A stretch of 64,000 nucleotides of DNA from an uncultured Christensenella sp. (GCA_905203015.1 CAJKUC010000004.1:57682-121681), one strand, 5' to 3'. Counted from the first letter of the stretch, positions 16,173 to 25,662 are shown. Numbers and translations: made by a program. The notes: generated by a model not told the origin, from the letters alone.

Positions 16173-18068
16173 ATGCAGGCGAATTTAAGCGAAGAAGAAA
16201 TCAGAAAGCAGGAAGAGGAATTACGGAAGAAGCGGCTGGCGGAGGAGATCGAAGCGGATTTTCGGGCGCGGCGCGAAGCGAGGCGAAAGACGGAAAACGG
16301 GTGGACGTTGAATCTACAGTTCGTGGAAGGGAATCAATACTGCGATATGACTCCTGCGGGGGCGTTGGAGGAAGAGGACACGCAGTTTTTCTGGCAGACG
16401 CATCGCGTATTTAATCACATCGCGCCGACGGTGGATTCGAGAGTGGCGAAACTGGTGAACGCACGCCCCGCCGTGAAAGCGATTCCGTTTTCGGATGAGG
16501 ACGGGGATATGCGGGCGGCGCAACTGGCTACGGGCGTTCTTTCTTACGCATTCGAGAGGACGGGGCTGAACGATACGGTGGCGGACGGCATATTGTGGTC
16601 CGAAATCTGCGGAAGCGTATTTTACAAGGTGCGCTGGGACGAGAACGCCGGGCGAAAGGTAGCCGTGGACGAAAACGGGAATCCCGTTTACGAAGGGGAG
16701 GTGAGCGTGAGCGTAACGCCGCCGTACGAAATTTTTCCCGATCGGCTGGATTGCGATTTTACGGCGGCGAGAAGCGTGATTCACGCGCAAGCCGTATCGT
16801 TGGATTACGTGCTTTCTTCGTTCGGCGTGAGCGTGGCGGCGGAGCGGGAAGACGGATTTTCGGGCGTGGACTTTCCGGGCGGCGGCGCGGCGGCGTTTTC
16901 TGCGGCTCCCGCTGCGGAAAGCAACGGGCGCGTGGAAGGGAGAACGATTCTTCTGGAGCGGTATACGTTGCCGACGAAAGAATTTCCGAACGGGAGGCTG
17001 GAGATCGCGGCGGGCGGAAAACTGTTGTACGAAGGGGATCTGCCGTATAAAAACGGCGTACGCGGCGAAAGGACGTTTCCGTTCGTGAAGCAGGACTGCA
17101 TGAAGCAGCCGTCGAAATTTTTCGGAACGTCGGTGGTGGACAGGCTGATTCCCGTACAGCGTGCGTACAATGCGGTGAGAAACAGGAAACACGAATTTTT
17201 AAACCGCATTTCGGCGGGGGTGCTTGCCGTGGAGGACGGATCGGTGGATACCGACGCGCTGGCGGAAGAGGGACTTGCGCCCGGGAAGATTCTTGTTTAC
17301 AGGCAGGGGAGCAAAGCCCCCGAGATGCTGAACCTCGGAAATCTGCCTTCCGATTTCGCGGAAGAAGAGGAATGGCTGGAAAAGGAATTTTCCGTGGTGA
17401 GCGGCGTTTCCGACTTATCGCAGAGTTCCACGCCGACGAGGGTGACGAGCGCGACGGGATTGCAACTTTTGCTTTCGCAGGACGATTCGAGATTGGCGGC
17501 GACGAAAGAAAACATGTTTTCGGCGATGAAAGAGATTGCGCGGCAGACGGTGCGGCTGTACAAGCAATTTGCGGGAAACGCTCGGCTGCTGTGCGTGGCG
17601 GGCGAAGGCGGAAAAACGCAGGCGTATTATTTCAGCGCGGAGGAACTTTCCTGCGACGACGTAGTATTTGAAACGGAAGAAAATCTCGGGGCGAACGAGA
17701 GAAAAGAGACGATTTTAAGTCTGCTTTCCGCGGGAATTTTAACGGATGACGACGGGAAGATTTCGCAGCAGAACAAGAATCGGATTCTGGACGCGTTCGG
17801 ACTGGGAAGTTATGAAAACTGCCGCGATATTTCCGCGTTGCATGCCGATTGCGCGAGAGAGGAAAATCTGAAGATACGCGCGGGGGAAAAGGCGAAAACG
17901 GACGATCTGGACGATCACGACGTACATATCGCGGAACACAGCCGTTTTTATTTCTCGCAGGAAGGGCGTTCTTCGATGAGCGAGAACGCGAGAAAAGCGC
18001 TTGCCGCGCATATCCGCGAGCATATGGAAAAAAAGGCGGCGCGGGATACGGAAAAAACTCCCGTCTGA
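16173..18068 (+). CDS. Phage portal protein, P22/podovirus type
   Basis: 631 residues. Forms the dodecameric DNA entry ring at one capsid vertex. Charged N-terminal helix, then WTLNLQFVEGNQY, the crown/wing region with VTPPYEIFPD, the segment GTSVVDRLIPVQRAYN near 325-340 and STPTRVTSATGLQLLL before the long stem helix (about 430-465), all typical of large P22-type portals. AGGAGAGGGGT ribosome site 5 bp upstream. No interruption. Confidence 0.88.
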   Translation: MQANLSEEEIRKQEEELRKKRLAEEIEADFRARREARRKTENGWTLNLQFVEGNQYCDMTPAGALEEEDTQFFWQTHRVFNHIAPTVDSRVAKLVNARPAVKAIPFSDEDGDMRAAQLATGVLSYAFERTGLNDTVADGILWSEICGSVFYKVRWDENAGRKVAVDENGNPVYEGEVSVSVTPPYEIFPDRLDCDFTAARSVIHAQAVSLDYVLSSFGVSVAAEREDGFSGVDFPGGGAAAFSAAPAAESNGRVEGRTILLERYTLPTKEFPNGRLEIAAGGKLLYEGDLPYKNGVRGERTFPFVKQDCMKQPSKFFGTSVVDRLIPVQRAYNAVRNRKHEFLNRISAGVLAVEDGSVDTDALAEEGLAPGKILVYRQGSKAPEMLNLGNLPSDFAEEEEWLEKEFSVVSGVSDLSQSSTPTRVTSATGLQLLLSQDDSRLAATKENMFSAMKEIARQTVRLYKQFAGNARLLCVAGEGGKTQAYYFSAEELSCDDVVFETEENLGANERKETILSLLSAGILTDDDGKISQQNKNRILDAFGLGSYENCRDISALHADCAREENLKIRAGEKAKTDDLDDHDVHIAEHSRFYFSQEGRSSMSENARKALAAHIREHMEKKAARDTEKTPV

Positions 18069-18291
18069 ATTGCGGCGGAATCGACGCGGGCGAACGAGAC
18101 GGAAAAATTCACGGAAAACGTACGGAACGAAAAGGAAAAAGCCGTGCGGACGGAATAAAAAAATAACAGAAAGAGCATGCCGCGAAAAGTGAAAAGCGGA
18201 GGGGCAGAGGGCGGGAAAACAAAAAAATCGGGAGGATAAACCCGAAAAAAGCCGTGAAGAAAGCGGCGAAAATAAAGGAGGAATTCTGAAT

Positions 18292-19047
18292 ATGGACAAC
18301 AAGTTTTTGAAAGAGGAGAACGCGTACGTTACGGAAAAGAAAGGGGCTGCGGACGGCGCAGACGCAGAAGGAAAGGAAAAATCCGCTTTGCCCCCGAAAT
18401 TCCGCGACGTAAGCGCCCTCGCGGAGGCGTACAACGCTCTTCAGGCGGAATTTACCCGTCGCTGTCAGCGCCTGAAAGAACTTGAAGCATTGGCGGAGAA
18501 TCCGAAGCAGGAAAAATCCGATCGATCGGAGCCGAAAAACGCGGAAAACGAAAACGGCGGAAAAGCCGCGAACGATTCTGCGGAAAACGAATCGGTGCAG
18601 GCGGGCGCATCGCCTGCAAACGACGAAAATAAATCGGGCGGATCGTTCGGAGAAAAAAATTGCGAAGGACCCGCAGACGCTTCCGGAAAAGACGAAAAGC
18701 AAAGCGATGACGCCGCGGCGGAAAAAAGCGGCGGCGAGAAGGAAAAGGGGGAAAACGCCGACTTTCGGAAAACGGCGTGCCGGGAGGAGAAAAAGGAATC
18801 GGAACAATCGGAGGGGATCGCCTCGGCGGCGAAGAATCCTCTTTCGGAAGAGGAACTGGAAACAGCCGTTTTCGCAAACGAAAACGTGCGGCTGAAAATC
18901 ATCGACGATTACTTATCTTCTTTGAAAAAGAACGGCGCGCCGCTTGTGCGGGGAGGCACGGGAACGCTTGCCGCGCCGCCGCTGAAAGCCTCGACGATCG
19001 AGGACGCGGGCGGAATGGCTTTACGTTTTTTACAGAAGAACGCGTGA
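18292..19047 (+). CDS. Scaffold-like phage protein
   Basis: 251 residues, placed between portal and capsid where scaffolding proteins are found. N-terminal LPPKFRDVSALAEAYNALQ and FTRRCQRLKELEAL give a predicted helix; residues 65-180 are a low-complexity Glu/Lys/Asn/Ser-rich stretch; the C-terminus (SEEELETAVFANENVRLKII) is helical again. Such charged, extended proteins assist capsid assembly and exit later. Strong AAGGAGG site upstream. Assignment rests on position and character. Confidence 0.6.
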   Translation: MDNKFLKEENAYVTEKKGAADGADAEGKEKSALPPKFRDVSALAEAYNALQAEFTRRCQRLKELEALAENPKQEKSDRSEPKNAENENGGKAANDSAENESVQAGASPANDENKSGGSFGEKNCEGPADASGKDEKQSDDAAAEKSGGEKEKGENADFRKTACREEKKESEQSEGIASAAKNPLSEEELETAVFANENVRLKIIDDYLSSLKKNGAPLVRGGTGTLAAPPLKASTIEDAGGMALRFLQKNA

Positions 19048-19164
19048 CTAAGAAAGAACGCGCAACGAAAACCGTGAGCGGAATTAACGGTTCCGCGGCT
19101 TTAATCGGCGGGAAACCGCCGGACGACAAATTAAAAACTTTAAAAAACAAGGAGAATTTATATT

Positions 19165-20349
19165 ATGGTGACGATTACTTCTGCCAACGAGGCTTTGAAA
19201 AACTATTATCTCGACGCGGTGAGCGAGGCTCTGAACACGAAGGTGAATCCTTTGCTCGCGAAGATCAAAAAATCCACTGCGGACGTATGGGGAAAAGACG
19301 TGAGAAAACTGGTGCGTTACGGAATCGCGGGCGGCGTATCCGCCGGCGAAGAGGCGGGCGCACTGCCCGTACCCGGGGGCAACAATCGCGTGCAGTTCGT
19401 ATCCACGCTGAAAAATTTATACGGCACGGTGGAAATTTCCGACAAGGCGATCCGCGCTTCGGCGGGGAACGAAGGGGCGTTCGTGAATATTTTAAACGAC
19501 GAAATGCAGGCTCTGATCAAGAGTTCCGAATTTAATTTCGGGCGCATGCTTTACGGCGACGGTACGGGTAAAATAGCCACGGCTTCCGTATCCGAAGCGG
19601 ACGCAACCGCGGGCGTGGTGACTCTGGACGACGTGACCAACGTACTCGAGGGGATGGTGGTGGATTTCTGCACTTCTTCGGGCGTGCGCGTGGCGGGCTG
19701 CACGGCGAGAGAAATCGTGAAAGTGGATCGCGCGAACAAGAAGATCACGCTTTCGGGAGAGGCGATCGAAAGCGACGCGCTTCCCGCAAACGCCATGATC
19801 GTGATTCAGGGATCGAGCAACAAAGAACTGACGGGGCTCGGCGCTTTGTTCTCCTCTTCCGCGACGCTTTACGGCGTGACGAGAGCGGACAATTCCTGGA
19901 TGACGCCGTATTCTCTGGCTTCGACGGGCGCGTTCGATATTACCAAATTCCAGAAAGCCGTGGATACGATCGAGGAAAAATCGGGAAGCAAGGTGAATTT
20001 CGCCGTCTGCTCGTTCGGCGTGAAGAGAGCCGTATACAATTATCTCGTGGGCAAAGGGGTAACCCCTGAAATCAGAACGGTGGAAGGCGGATTCAAAGCC
20101 ATCGTTCTTGACGGGATTCCCGTGGTGGCGGACAGATTCTGCCCGGGCGGAACGATGTACCTTCTGAACACGGACGATTTCTGCCTGCATCAACTTTGCG
20201 ACTGGCAGTGGCTTGAAAACGAAAACGGCAGTATCCTTAAACAGATCGCCGGTAAGCCCGCGTATTCGGCGACTCTCGTGAAATATGCGGAACTGATGTG
20301 CTCCCGTCCGAACGGTCAGGGCGTACTGAACGGCATCACCGAGGCGTAA
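19165..20349 (+). CDS. Phage major capsid protein (HK97-fold type)
   Basis: 394 residues, normal for a major capsid protein without delta domain. N-terminal helix (NEALKNYYLDAVSEALN), the E-loop region with AGEEAGALPVPGGN, a long-helix region NDEMQALIKSSEFNFGRMLYG with GDGTG, an A-domain ending in GIPVVADRFCPGGTMYLLN. AAGGAG upstream. Codon use is like the host genes around it. Most likely the main structural protein of the particle. Confidence 0.85.
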   Translation: MVTITSANEALKNYYLDAVSEALNTKVNPLLAKIKKSTADVWGKDVRKLVRYGIAGGVSAGEEAGALPVPGGNNRVQFVSTLKNLYGTVEISDKAIRASAGNEGAFVNILNDEMQALIKSSEFNFGRMLYGDGTGKIATASVSEADATAGVVTLDDVTNVLEGMVVDFCTSSGVRVAGCTAREIVKVDRANKKITLSGEAIESDALPANAMIVIQGSSNKELTGLGALFSSSATLYGVTRADNSWMTPYSLASTGAFDITKFQKAVDTIEEKSGSKVNFAVCSFGVKRAVYNYLVGKGVTPEIRTVEGGFKAIVLDGIPVVADRFCPGGTMYLLNTDDFCLHQLCDWQWLENENGSILKQIAGKPAYSATLVKYAELMCSRPNGQGVLNGITEA

Positions 20350-20724
20350 AGCGCGGAAAAATGCGCGGAACAAGTGCATGAATAGAGGAGAATCGCCGCC
20401 GACGACAATCGGCTGTAACGGCTGATAAGCGGTAGCGGAAAATCGGCGGCGGGGTGCGTGAGGCAATAAAAAGCGCGAAAAAAAGACTGCGGAACGGCTT
20501 TTTGCGAAAAAGAAGCGCCATGCGGTTTGCGGGCCCGTTTTTCGGAAGAAAGGCGGGCTTGCGAAAGCGGCGCGCGGAAAGTACATCGTATTTTCCCCTC
20601 GGGAAGGATATGAGAGAGACGTTGCGGAGATTGCGCGAAAAACGGGGACTACCTATGGCAAAAGGAAAAATAATCCGCGAAAAAGCGCATGGCGGAGAAC
20701 AAAAAAAGAAGGAGGAAAGTGAAA
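20350..20724 (+). other. Intergenic stretch in the head module
   Basis: 375 bp. A small frame from ATG 20610 has a GGAAGG site and runs into the next gene in another frame, encoding a very basic peptide; I cannot support it as a gene. Otherwise nothing recognised. Confidence 0.3.
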
Positions 20725-21282
20725 ATGAAAGTGAAAAACATAGTGCGTTCGGCGGCTGCCGCTCTGGATCTTTCGGGCGCGGTGAAATACTGCGACGACG
20801 GAGACGAAAGCGGAAAGGCGGAAGCGGAAGAACTGCTTCGGCTGTACTGCGAGACGGAAAAGGACGTAGCCGTGAATTATATGCCGATTTTATTTGAAGA
20901 AAAAACGTCGGTGACGGACGGAAAAATAGAATATGCGGCTTTATCCAAGCCGTTTTTGCGCACGGCGTATCTTTTAAGCGAAAGCGGAGAGAGAACGTCG
21001 TACCGCGCGTATGCGGGGTATCTGAAAACGGAAACGAAAAATCCCGTGATCGGATACGCTTACGTGCCTGCGGACAAAACGATGACGGACGATTGCGAAT
21101 ATGCGACAGGCTTGCCCGCAAAAGTGTTTGTGATGGGGATCGTTGCGGCGTATTATCTGGAAAAACAGTTGTTTGAAGAAGCCGCGATTTACAGAAAACA
21201 ATACGAAGCGTCGCTTGCGCTGGTGCGGCGCGTGCACGGCGTGCGGACGGGAGGAAGAGTACGCGCGCGGAGGTGGCAATGA
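20725..21282 (+). CDS. Head-completion (connector) protein candidate
   Basis: 185 residues from ATG 20725 (GGAGG 9 bp upstream; an upstream in-frame ATG at 20689 lies before the ribosome site). Mostly helical, with a segment ending EYATGLPAKVFVMGIVAAYYLEK and a helical C-terminus. Size, position after the capsid gene and helix content fit an adaptor that docks under the portal (gp4/gp6-like). No motif settles it. Overlaps the next gene by ATGA. Confidence 0.5.
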   Translation: MKVKNIVRSAAAALDLSGAVKYCDDGDESGKAEAEELLRLYCETEKDVAVNYMPILFEEKTSVTDGKIEYAALSKPFLRTAYLLSESGERTSYRAYAGYLKTETKNPVIGYAYVPADKTMTDDCEYATGLPAKVFVMGIVAAYYLEKQLFEEAAIYRKQYEASLALVRRVHGVRTGGRVRARRWQ

Positions 21283-22712
21283 CGATGGGCGGAATTTCTG
21301 AAAACACTGCTTTCGGGGGAAAAGACTATAAAGAAGAAACGTACGATTTCGGCGGAAGCGGCAGAAAGACGTTTACGGCGGCGTTCGACGGTTTTTCGAC
21401 GAATCGGAAAAGCGGAAGGCTGACGGTGACGGGGAAAAATTGCGCGATCGGAAAAAACGGCGGCGCTTCGCCCGCGTTCGCTTTGAAAACGGCGAAGGTC
21501 GGCGGATTCATCGGGGCGTTTCCGACTGCGGACGGCGTGACTTTCGCGAGGATCGCGACTCCTTCGGAATACGGGGGCGGCGTGATTTACAAAGACGCCG
21601 TTGCCGTGGGAACGGACAAAGCGTTATACAGGTATGACGAAAACGCGGGCGCGTGGGAGGCGACGGGGATTACGTTTACCGCGTTGCCGAAAATTCAGCC
21701 GTATTTTGATCGCGACGGGCGGGAAAGCGCGATTTTTTTCGGCGGAAAAGTGGCGTATTACACGGTGGGCGGAACGACTGCCGTTACGGCGAATCATTGT
21801 TATAAGAATCTCGGCTGCGTGGCCTGCGACAGAATATTTTTTGCCGACGACGACAAGACGGTGCGATTTTCGGGCGTGATAAGCAAGGATTCGTTTACCG
21901 ATTCCGCAGACGAAGGGGGAAAGATAGCCTTCCCCGTATCTTCGGGGCTTCGCGGAATCTGCGCTCTGGGAAAATACGTATACGCGTTTTTCGCAAAGCA
22001 AGCGTACCGATTGGACGCGCGCGGCGCGGCAAGAGATTTTTCGGCGGAAGAAGTGCCCTATGCGGGCGGCGAGATAAAAGCGGATTCTCCCGTTTGCTGC
22101 GGAGACAAAATCTGCTTTATCGCGGACGACGGGGCGTATGTTTTCGACGGGGCGCGTTTTACGAATTTTACGGCGGAAAGCGAGACGATTGATTTTTCCG
22201 CGACGAAAAGTTGCCGCAGCATAGGCGTGCCGGGAAAATTTCTGTACGAGATCGTTCCTGCGGAAAGCGGAGCGGGACAAACAGCCGCCGCGACGAGAAG
22301 AATTTACGATACGGAAGCGGGAACTTCCGCGGAAATCGATCTTTCTTTGGAAAACGCCTGTTCGTACGGTGATTTTGCGTATGTGTTTTCCGGCGGGGAA
22401 GAAAAACAGATCGTGTTTGACGGCAGCGCGGACGAAAACAGAGAATACCGCCTGGAAAGAGAAAATGAAGATTTCGGGAAGGCGGGGCGGAAAACGTTGA
22501 GAAAGATCGTGCTCCGCGGCAAAGGCGTGGTGCGGCTCGCCGTGACGGGCGGCAGCAATTCCGCAGTGTATACGATGGAATTGGACGAGGCGGGAAAAAG
22601 CGTGCAACCGAGGCTGAGCGCGGAAAAATTTTCGTTTGTATTGCATCTTAAAAGCGGGGCGCGCGTATCGGGCGTGAAAGCGGAATATTCCGCTTTCGGC
22701 GGAGAAATCTGA
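21279..22712 (+). CDS. Phage beta-propeller protein, packaged-DNA stabilisation candidate
   Basis: 477 residues from ATG 21279, 5 bp after GGAGG and overlapping the previous stop; a GTG 6 bp earlier lies inside the ribosome site. Repeated blades such as ALYRYDENAGAWE, AIFFGGKVAYYTVGG, YVYAFFAKQAYRLD, ICFIADDGAYVFDG, FAYVFSGGEEKQIVFDG suggest a six- or seven-bladed propeller. In P22-like phages a hub protein (gp10) follows the adaptor and closes the head; that role is plausible here by position only. Confidence 0.5.
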   Translation: MTMGGISENTAFGGKDYKEETYDFGGSGRKTFTAAFDGFSTNRKSGRLTVTGKNCAIGKNGGASPAFALKTAKVGGFIGAFPTADGVTFARIATPSEYGGGVIYKDAVAVGTDKALYRYDENAGAWEATGITFTALPKIQPYFDRDGRESAIFFGGKVAYYTVGGTTAVTANHCYKNLGCVACDRIFFADDDKTVRFSGVISKDSFTDSADEGGKIAFPVSSGLRGICALGKYVYAFFAKQAYRLDARGAARDFSAEEVPYAGGEIKADSPVCCGDKICFIADDGAYVFDGARFTNFTAESETIDFSATKSCRSIGVPGKFLYEIVPAESGAGQTAAATRRIYDTEAGTSAEIDLSLENACSYGDFAYVFSGGEEKQIVFDGSADENREYRLERENEDFGKAGRKTLRKIVLRGKGVVRLAVTGGSNSAVYTMELDEAGKSVQPRLSAEKFSFVLHLKSGARVSGVKAEYSAFGGEI

Positions 22713-22729
22713 AAAAAAGGAGGCTGAAA

Positions 22730-23206
22730 ATGACGATCGACGTTATATCGCTGACGGGCGGGCAATTTTCGCTGCTGACATCCGAACAAATAGACAAGGT
22801 GAGGAGCGCGCAACAGAAAAAAGACGAATTGGAGGCGAAGGAAGCGGAGGAAAAGAGAAAACTGAAATACGCCGCCGTACGGGCGGGAAACTATCGTTCG
22901 GCGGCGTACGAGAAAGCCGTTGAAGAGATCGGCGCGAAATACGAGGAAAAGATCGGCGTCGTGCGGGAGGGGTTGCTTTTTTATCTGCAGTATTCCGCGA
23001 GAGCGGAAGAAACGGGCGGCACATCGGCGGAATATGCCGATTATTCGCTGGCGCCGACAGATCGCGTGACCGCCGTAAAGACGTACTACGAAACGAAATA
23101 CAATACGGCGAAAGCGCGTTTCGACGCGTTCAAAGCGGATACAACCGCGCCCGTTTATCTGGGAGAATACTACGCGGGCGTGTACGATTATTTTGCAAAT
23201 TCGTGA
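22730..23206 (+). CDS. Small phage-module protein with coiled coil
   Basis: 158 residues; not recognised. Residues about 18-50 are charged heptad-like (SEQIDKVRSAQQKKDELEAK), then a Tyr-rich C-terminal half ending YLGEYYAGVYDYFANS. AAGGAGG lies 7 bp upstream. Last gene of the module; beyond it comes a host-type promoter. Confidence 0.6.
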   Translation: MTIDVISLTGGQFSLLTSEQIDKVRSAQQKKDELEAKEAEEKRKLKYAAVRAGNYRSAAYEKAVEEIGAKYEEKIGVVREGLLFYLQYSARAEETGGTSAEYADYSLAPTDRVTAVKTYYETKYNTAKARFDAFKADTTAPVYLGEYYAGVYDYFANS

Positions 23207-23265
23207 TTTTTGCGTGGCGAAAGGCGGGAAAAAGGCGTGAGGGCGGAAAAAAACGGCAAAAACAC

Positions 23266-23294
23266 TTTACACGGGGGAGTTTTTGTAGTATAAT
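23266..23294 (+). promoter_or_regulatory. Promoter of membrane protein gene
   Basis: TTTACA (23266-23271), 17-bp spacer, TATAAT (23289-23294). Start codon at 23314. Confidence 0.8.
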
Positions 23295-23313
23295 GATAAC
23301 GAGGAAGAAGATT

Positions 23314-24138
23314 ATGAAATACACGGGCAAATCTTTGAAATACGTATTCGCCAACTTCGGATACCTCATATTATTCGGTCTGTTTCCCGCCGTTTTTCTT
23401 GCGTATTCGCTCGATTCGGCGACGGTGGGGCGGATTCTGGGAGATTTCTTTTCGGGCGAGCCGCTCGCGAAGTTTTCCGAGATATTCCGCGCCGTTTCCA
23501 TCTTTAATTTCCGCTCGCCGACGGCAGTGCTTTCGGAAGGGCTCGGCGTGGCGCTCACCGTGGTGTGCGTGGCGATGATGATGGCGTTTATGGAAAAGCA
23601 CATGCGTATCGGAAAAAAGACCTGGAACGGACTTTTTTCCAAAGTGAACGACAATCTGCTTTCCACTTTGGGAATTACTCTTTTATTTACGGCGTTATAC
23701 GAATTATGGGCGTTGATCGTTTCGGCGTTGCTTTTCTGCGTGACGTATATTTCAAGCCGGTTTATGACGTACGTTGCCGCGGCGATCGTGTTTTTCGGAA
23801 CGGAAATCGTATTGTTGTATGTGGTTTCCGTGTTCTATTTATGGCTGCCGTGCCTGCAGATCACGGGGTTCCGTTCGTTCGAGGCGTTGCGCTATTCCTA
23901 TCAGTTGGTGGCGCCCGTGAAATGGAAAATCGTTTGGGAACAATTTCTGAGTATGGTGATTGCGGAAACTGTGCTTTCCGTGGCGAGCGTACTGATTCCG
24001 TCGAACACGGCGGTATTTATCCTGGCTGCCGTTGTGTTTGCCTTTCTGATTTTATTGTTCGTGACGCGTATGCAGGTGGCGTATTTCGATTGCGCGCAGA
24101 TGGACAGAGCGGATTTAAAACCGTATTATACCGATTGA
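23314..24138 (+). CDS. Six-helix membrane protein of unknown function
   Basis: 274 residues from ATG 23314; upstream in-frame starts fall inside the promoter. About six hydrophobic helices (roughly 13-32, 70-92, 112-140, 148-172, 205-225, 230-250) with the features ANFGYL, FYLWLPCLQITGF and a C-terminus MQVAYFDCAQM. It looks like a paralogue of the next gene: same helix spacing, an N-terminal ENFG/ANFG and a WLP motif after the fourth helix. No transporter signature. Confidence 0.75.
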   Translation: MKYTGKSLKYVFANFGYLILFGLFPAVFLAYSLDSATVGRILGDFFSGEPLAKFSEIFRAVSIFNFRSPTAVLSEGLGVALTVVCVAMMMAFMEKHMRIGKKTWNGLFSKVNDNLLSTLGITLLFTALYELWALIVSALLFCVTYISSRFMTYVAAAIVFFGTEIVLLYVVSVFYLWLPCLQITGFRSFEALRYSYQLVAPVKWKIVWEQFLSMVIAETVLSVASVLIPSNTAVFILAAVVFAFLILLFVTRMQVAYFDCAQMDRADLKPYYTD

Positions 24139-24275
24139 ATGATTTTAAAGCGCGAGCGTATCGCGCTTTTCGGCGTTTTTGAAGAACAAGCGAAAGGCGG
24201 CGCGCGGGCGGCGGAAAATCGGCTTTTTCGGAAAAAACGGGCAGATTGAATTTTTCTTGACCGAGGAGAACGATT

Positions 24276-25430
24276 ATGCGGTTTCGCAACAGTATTCGTT
24301 TATTGATGGAAAATTTCGGGAACGTTTATAAAATGCTCCTGTACAAATTGGTGGTGGGGATTATTTTCGCCGCGCTTTCCGCGGCGTTGATCGTGCCGCA
24401 ACTGATGTCGATTCTGGAATCGACGGAATGGCTGAATTTCATAGCCGATTTAAAAAAATTTTTCAAAGCCGTGGCGGGCGGTGACATCGTATACCTCGAA
24501 AATTTCAACTCTTCGTTTACGGGCGAGGGGGGTACGGTGGAAGCGTTGCTGCTCTTATTGAAAGAGCGGATTCCGTCGCTGGTGTGGGCGTTGCTCGGCG
24601 TTGTGCTGGTGTATCTTCTGAAACGTATTGCCGACACTTTGTGCCATTACACTGCGGGGAGCGTATTGAACGACAGGCTTTCCACGTTTTCGGAAACGCC
24701 TTTTACCGGCTCGTTCGTGAAGAATTTCGGGCGCGCGTGGAGTTATTCGATCGTTTACGTGCCGCTGATGTTTTTATACAACGCGCTGATGATCGGGCTT
24801 TGCTATTTCCTCTTTTTCTATCTGCTGGAACTTTTATCTTTCCAGCCCCTGATATTATCTCTGTTTTTAACGGTGACGTTTATTGTTCTTGCCGAGGCGT
24901 TCAAAATGACTCTGACGGGATTGTGGCTTCCTTCGATGACGACGGGAGGCGAGACGATCGGAAAAGCGATGAAGATCAAGGGAAAAATCAATTCCATGCA
25001 GTTTAAGCGTATATTCGCTTCCTACGTGGCGAGCGTGTATATGATTATCTTCATTAACGTGGGCGGGGCGATCTGCACCGTGGGCAGCCTGCTGTTACTT
25101 ACGATTCCCGCTTCGTATTTCTTTCTGATCTGCGTGCAGTACGTAAACTACTACACGGTGACGGGGCGCAGATATTTCCTGGCGTACGATCGGGTGTTCG
25201 ACGATCCTTCGCGAGGGGATTCGGCGCATTACCTCGACGCCGTGGGCGAGGCGGAAGCGCGGGAAGCCGCCGAAAGCGGAGAAACCGCGGAAACGAACGG
25301 CGGAGAAGCCGTAAACGAACGGATGAAAAACGTAAAGGCTCAAAACGAGCAAACGGCGGGAGAAAAGGCGGAAATCGGGAAAACGGAGAGCGAAAAGACC
25401 GAAAATGTCGGGACGGATAAAGCGGAGTAA
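24276..25430 (+). CDS. Six-helix membrane protein with charged C-terminal tail, paralogue of preceding gene
   Basis: 384 residues. N-terminal amphipathic segment with ENFG, about six helices up to residue 300, GLWLPSMTTGGE after helix four, VQYVNYYTVTGRRYF before the tail, then about 75 cytoplasmic-looking residues rich in Glu, Lys and Thr. GAGG site 8 bp upstream of ATG. Same orientation as the preceding paralogue, so the two probably work together. Unknown function. Confidence 0.75.
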   Translation: MRFRNSIRLLMENFGNVYKMLLYKLVVGIIFAALSAALIVPQLMSILESTEWLNFIADLKKFFKAVAGGDIVYLENFNSSFTGEGGTVEALLLLLKERIPSLVWALLGVVLVYLLKRIADTLCHYTAGSVLNDRLSTFSETPFTGSFVKNFGRAWSYSIVYVPLMFLYNALMIGLCYFLFFYLLELLSFQPLILSLFLTVTFIVLAEAFKMTLTGLWLPSMTTGGETIGKAMKIKGKINSMQFKRIFASYVASVYMIIFINVGGAICTVGSLLLLTIPASYFFLICVQYVNYYTVTGRRYFLAYDRVFDDPSRGDSAHYLDAVGEAEAREAAESGETAETNGGEAVNERMKNVKAQNEQTAGEKAEIGKTESEKTENVGTDKAE

Positions 25431-25547
25431 ATCGGGCGATACTATCCGAAGACGTGCGTTTCGGTGAATACCCGAAAGAAAACGAGCGTTCCGTATTCCG
25501 GGGCTCGATAACCGTGCCGTGCAAAGCGGCGAAGAAAAGAAAAAAAA

Positions 25548-25582
25548 TCGGCGGCGTCTGCGGATACAGGCGGCGCCGTTTT
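25548..25582 (+). terminator. Rho-independent terminator after paralogous membrane genes
   Basis: CGGCGGCGTCTG pairs with CAGGCGGCGCCG across a CGGATA loop with one G-G mismatch, then TTTTT. Confidence 0.65.
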
Positions 25583-25662
25583 TACGAAATTCCGTGCGCA
25601 CGGGTGCCTGCCGTCGTACGGGGAAATACGGTGAAGCGAAAAAGGCAGAAGGAGTGAAGAAC

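Larger units (their letters stand above)
12452..23206 (+). mobile_element. Tail-less phage head module (prophage-derived element)
   Basis: Contains, in order, a late-regulator-like gene, a minus-strand anchored protein gene, and plus-strand genes for large terminase, small-terminase-like protein, portal, scaffold-like protein, capsid, head-completion protein, propeller protein and a coiled-coil protein. There is no integrase, excisionase, replication, tail, holin or lysin gene, and I found no flanking direct repeat that would mark attachment sites. Neighbours are ordinary host genes. Confidence 0.7.

Noticed and set aside
20454..20897. 147-codon frame between capsid and connector genes
   Set aside because: Its second half overlaps the better-supported connector gene in another frame and its composition is very basic and repetitive.
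12452..25430. Attachment-site repeats and an integrase for the phage module
   Set aside because: No tRNA gene, no recognisable direct repeat at the edges and no integrase-like gene were found.
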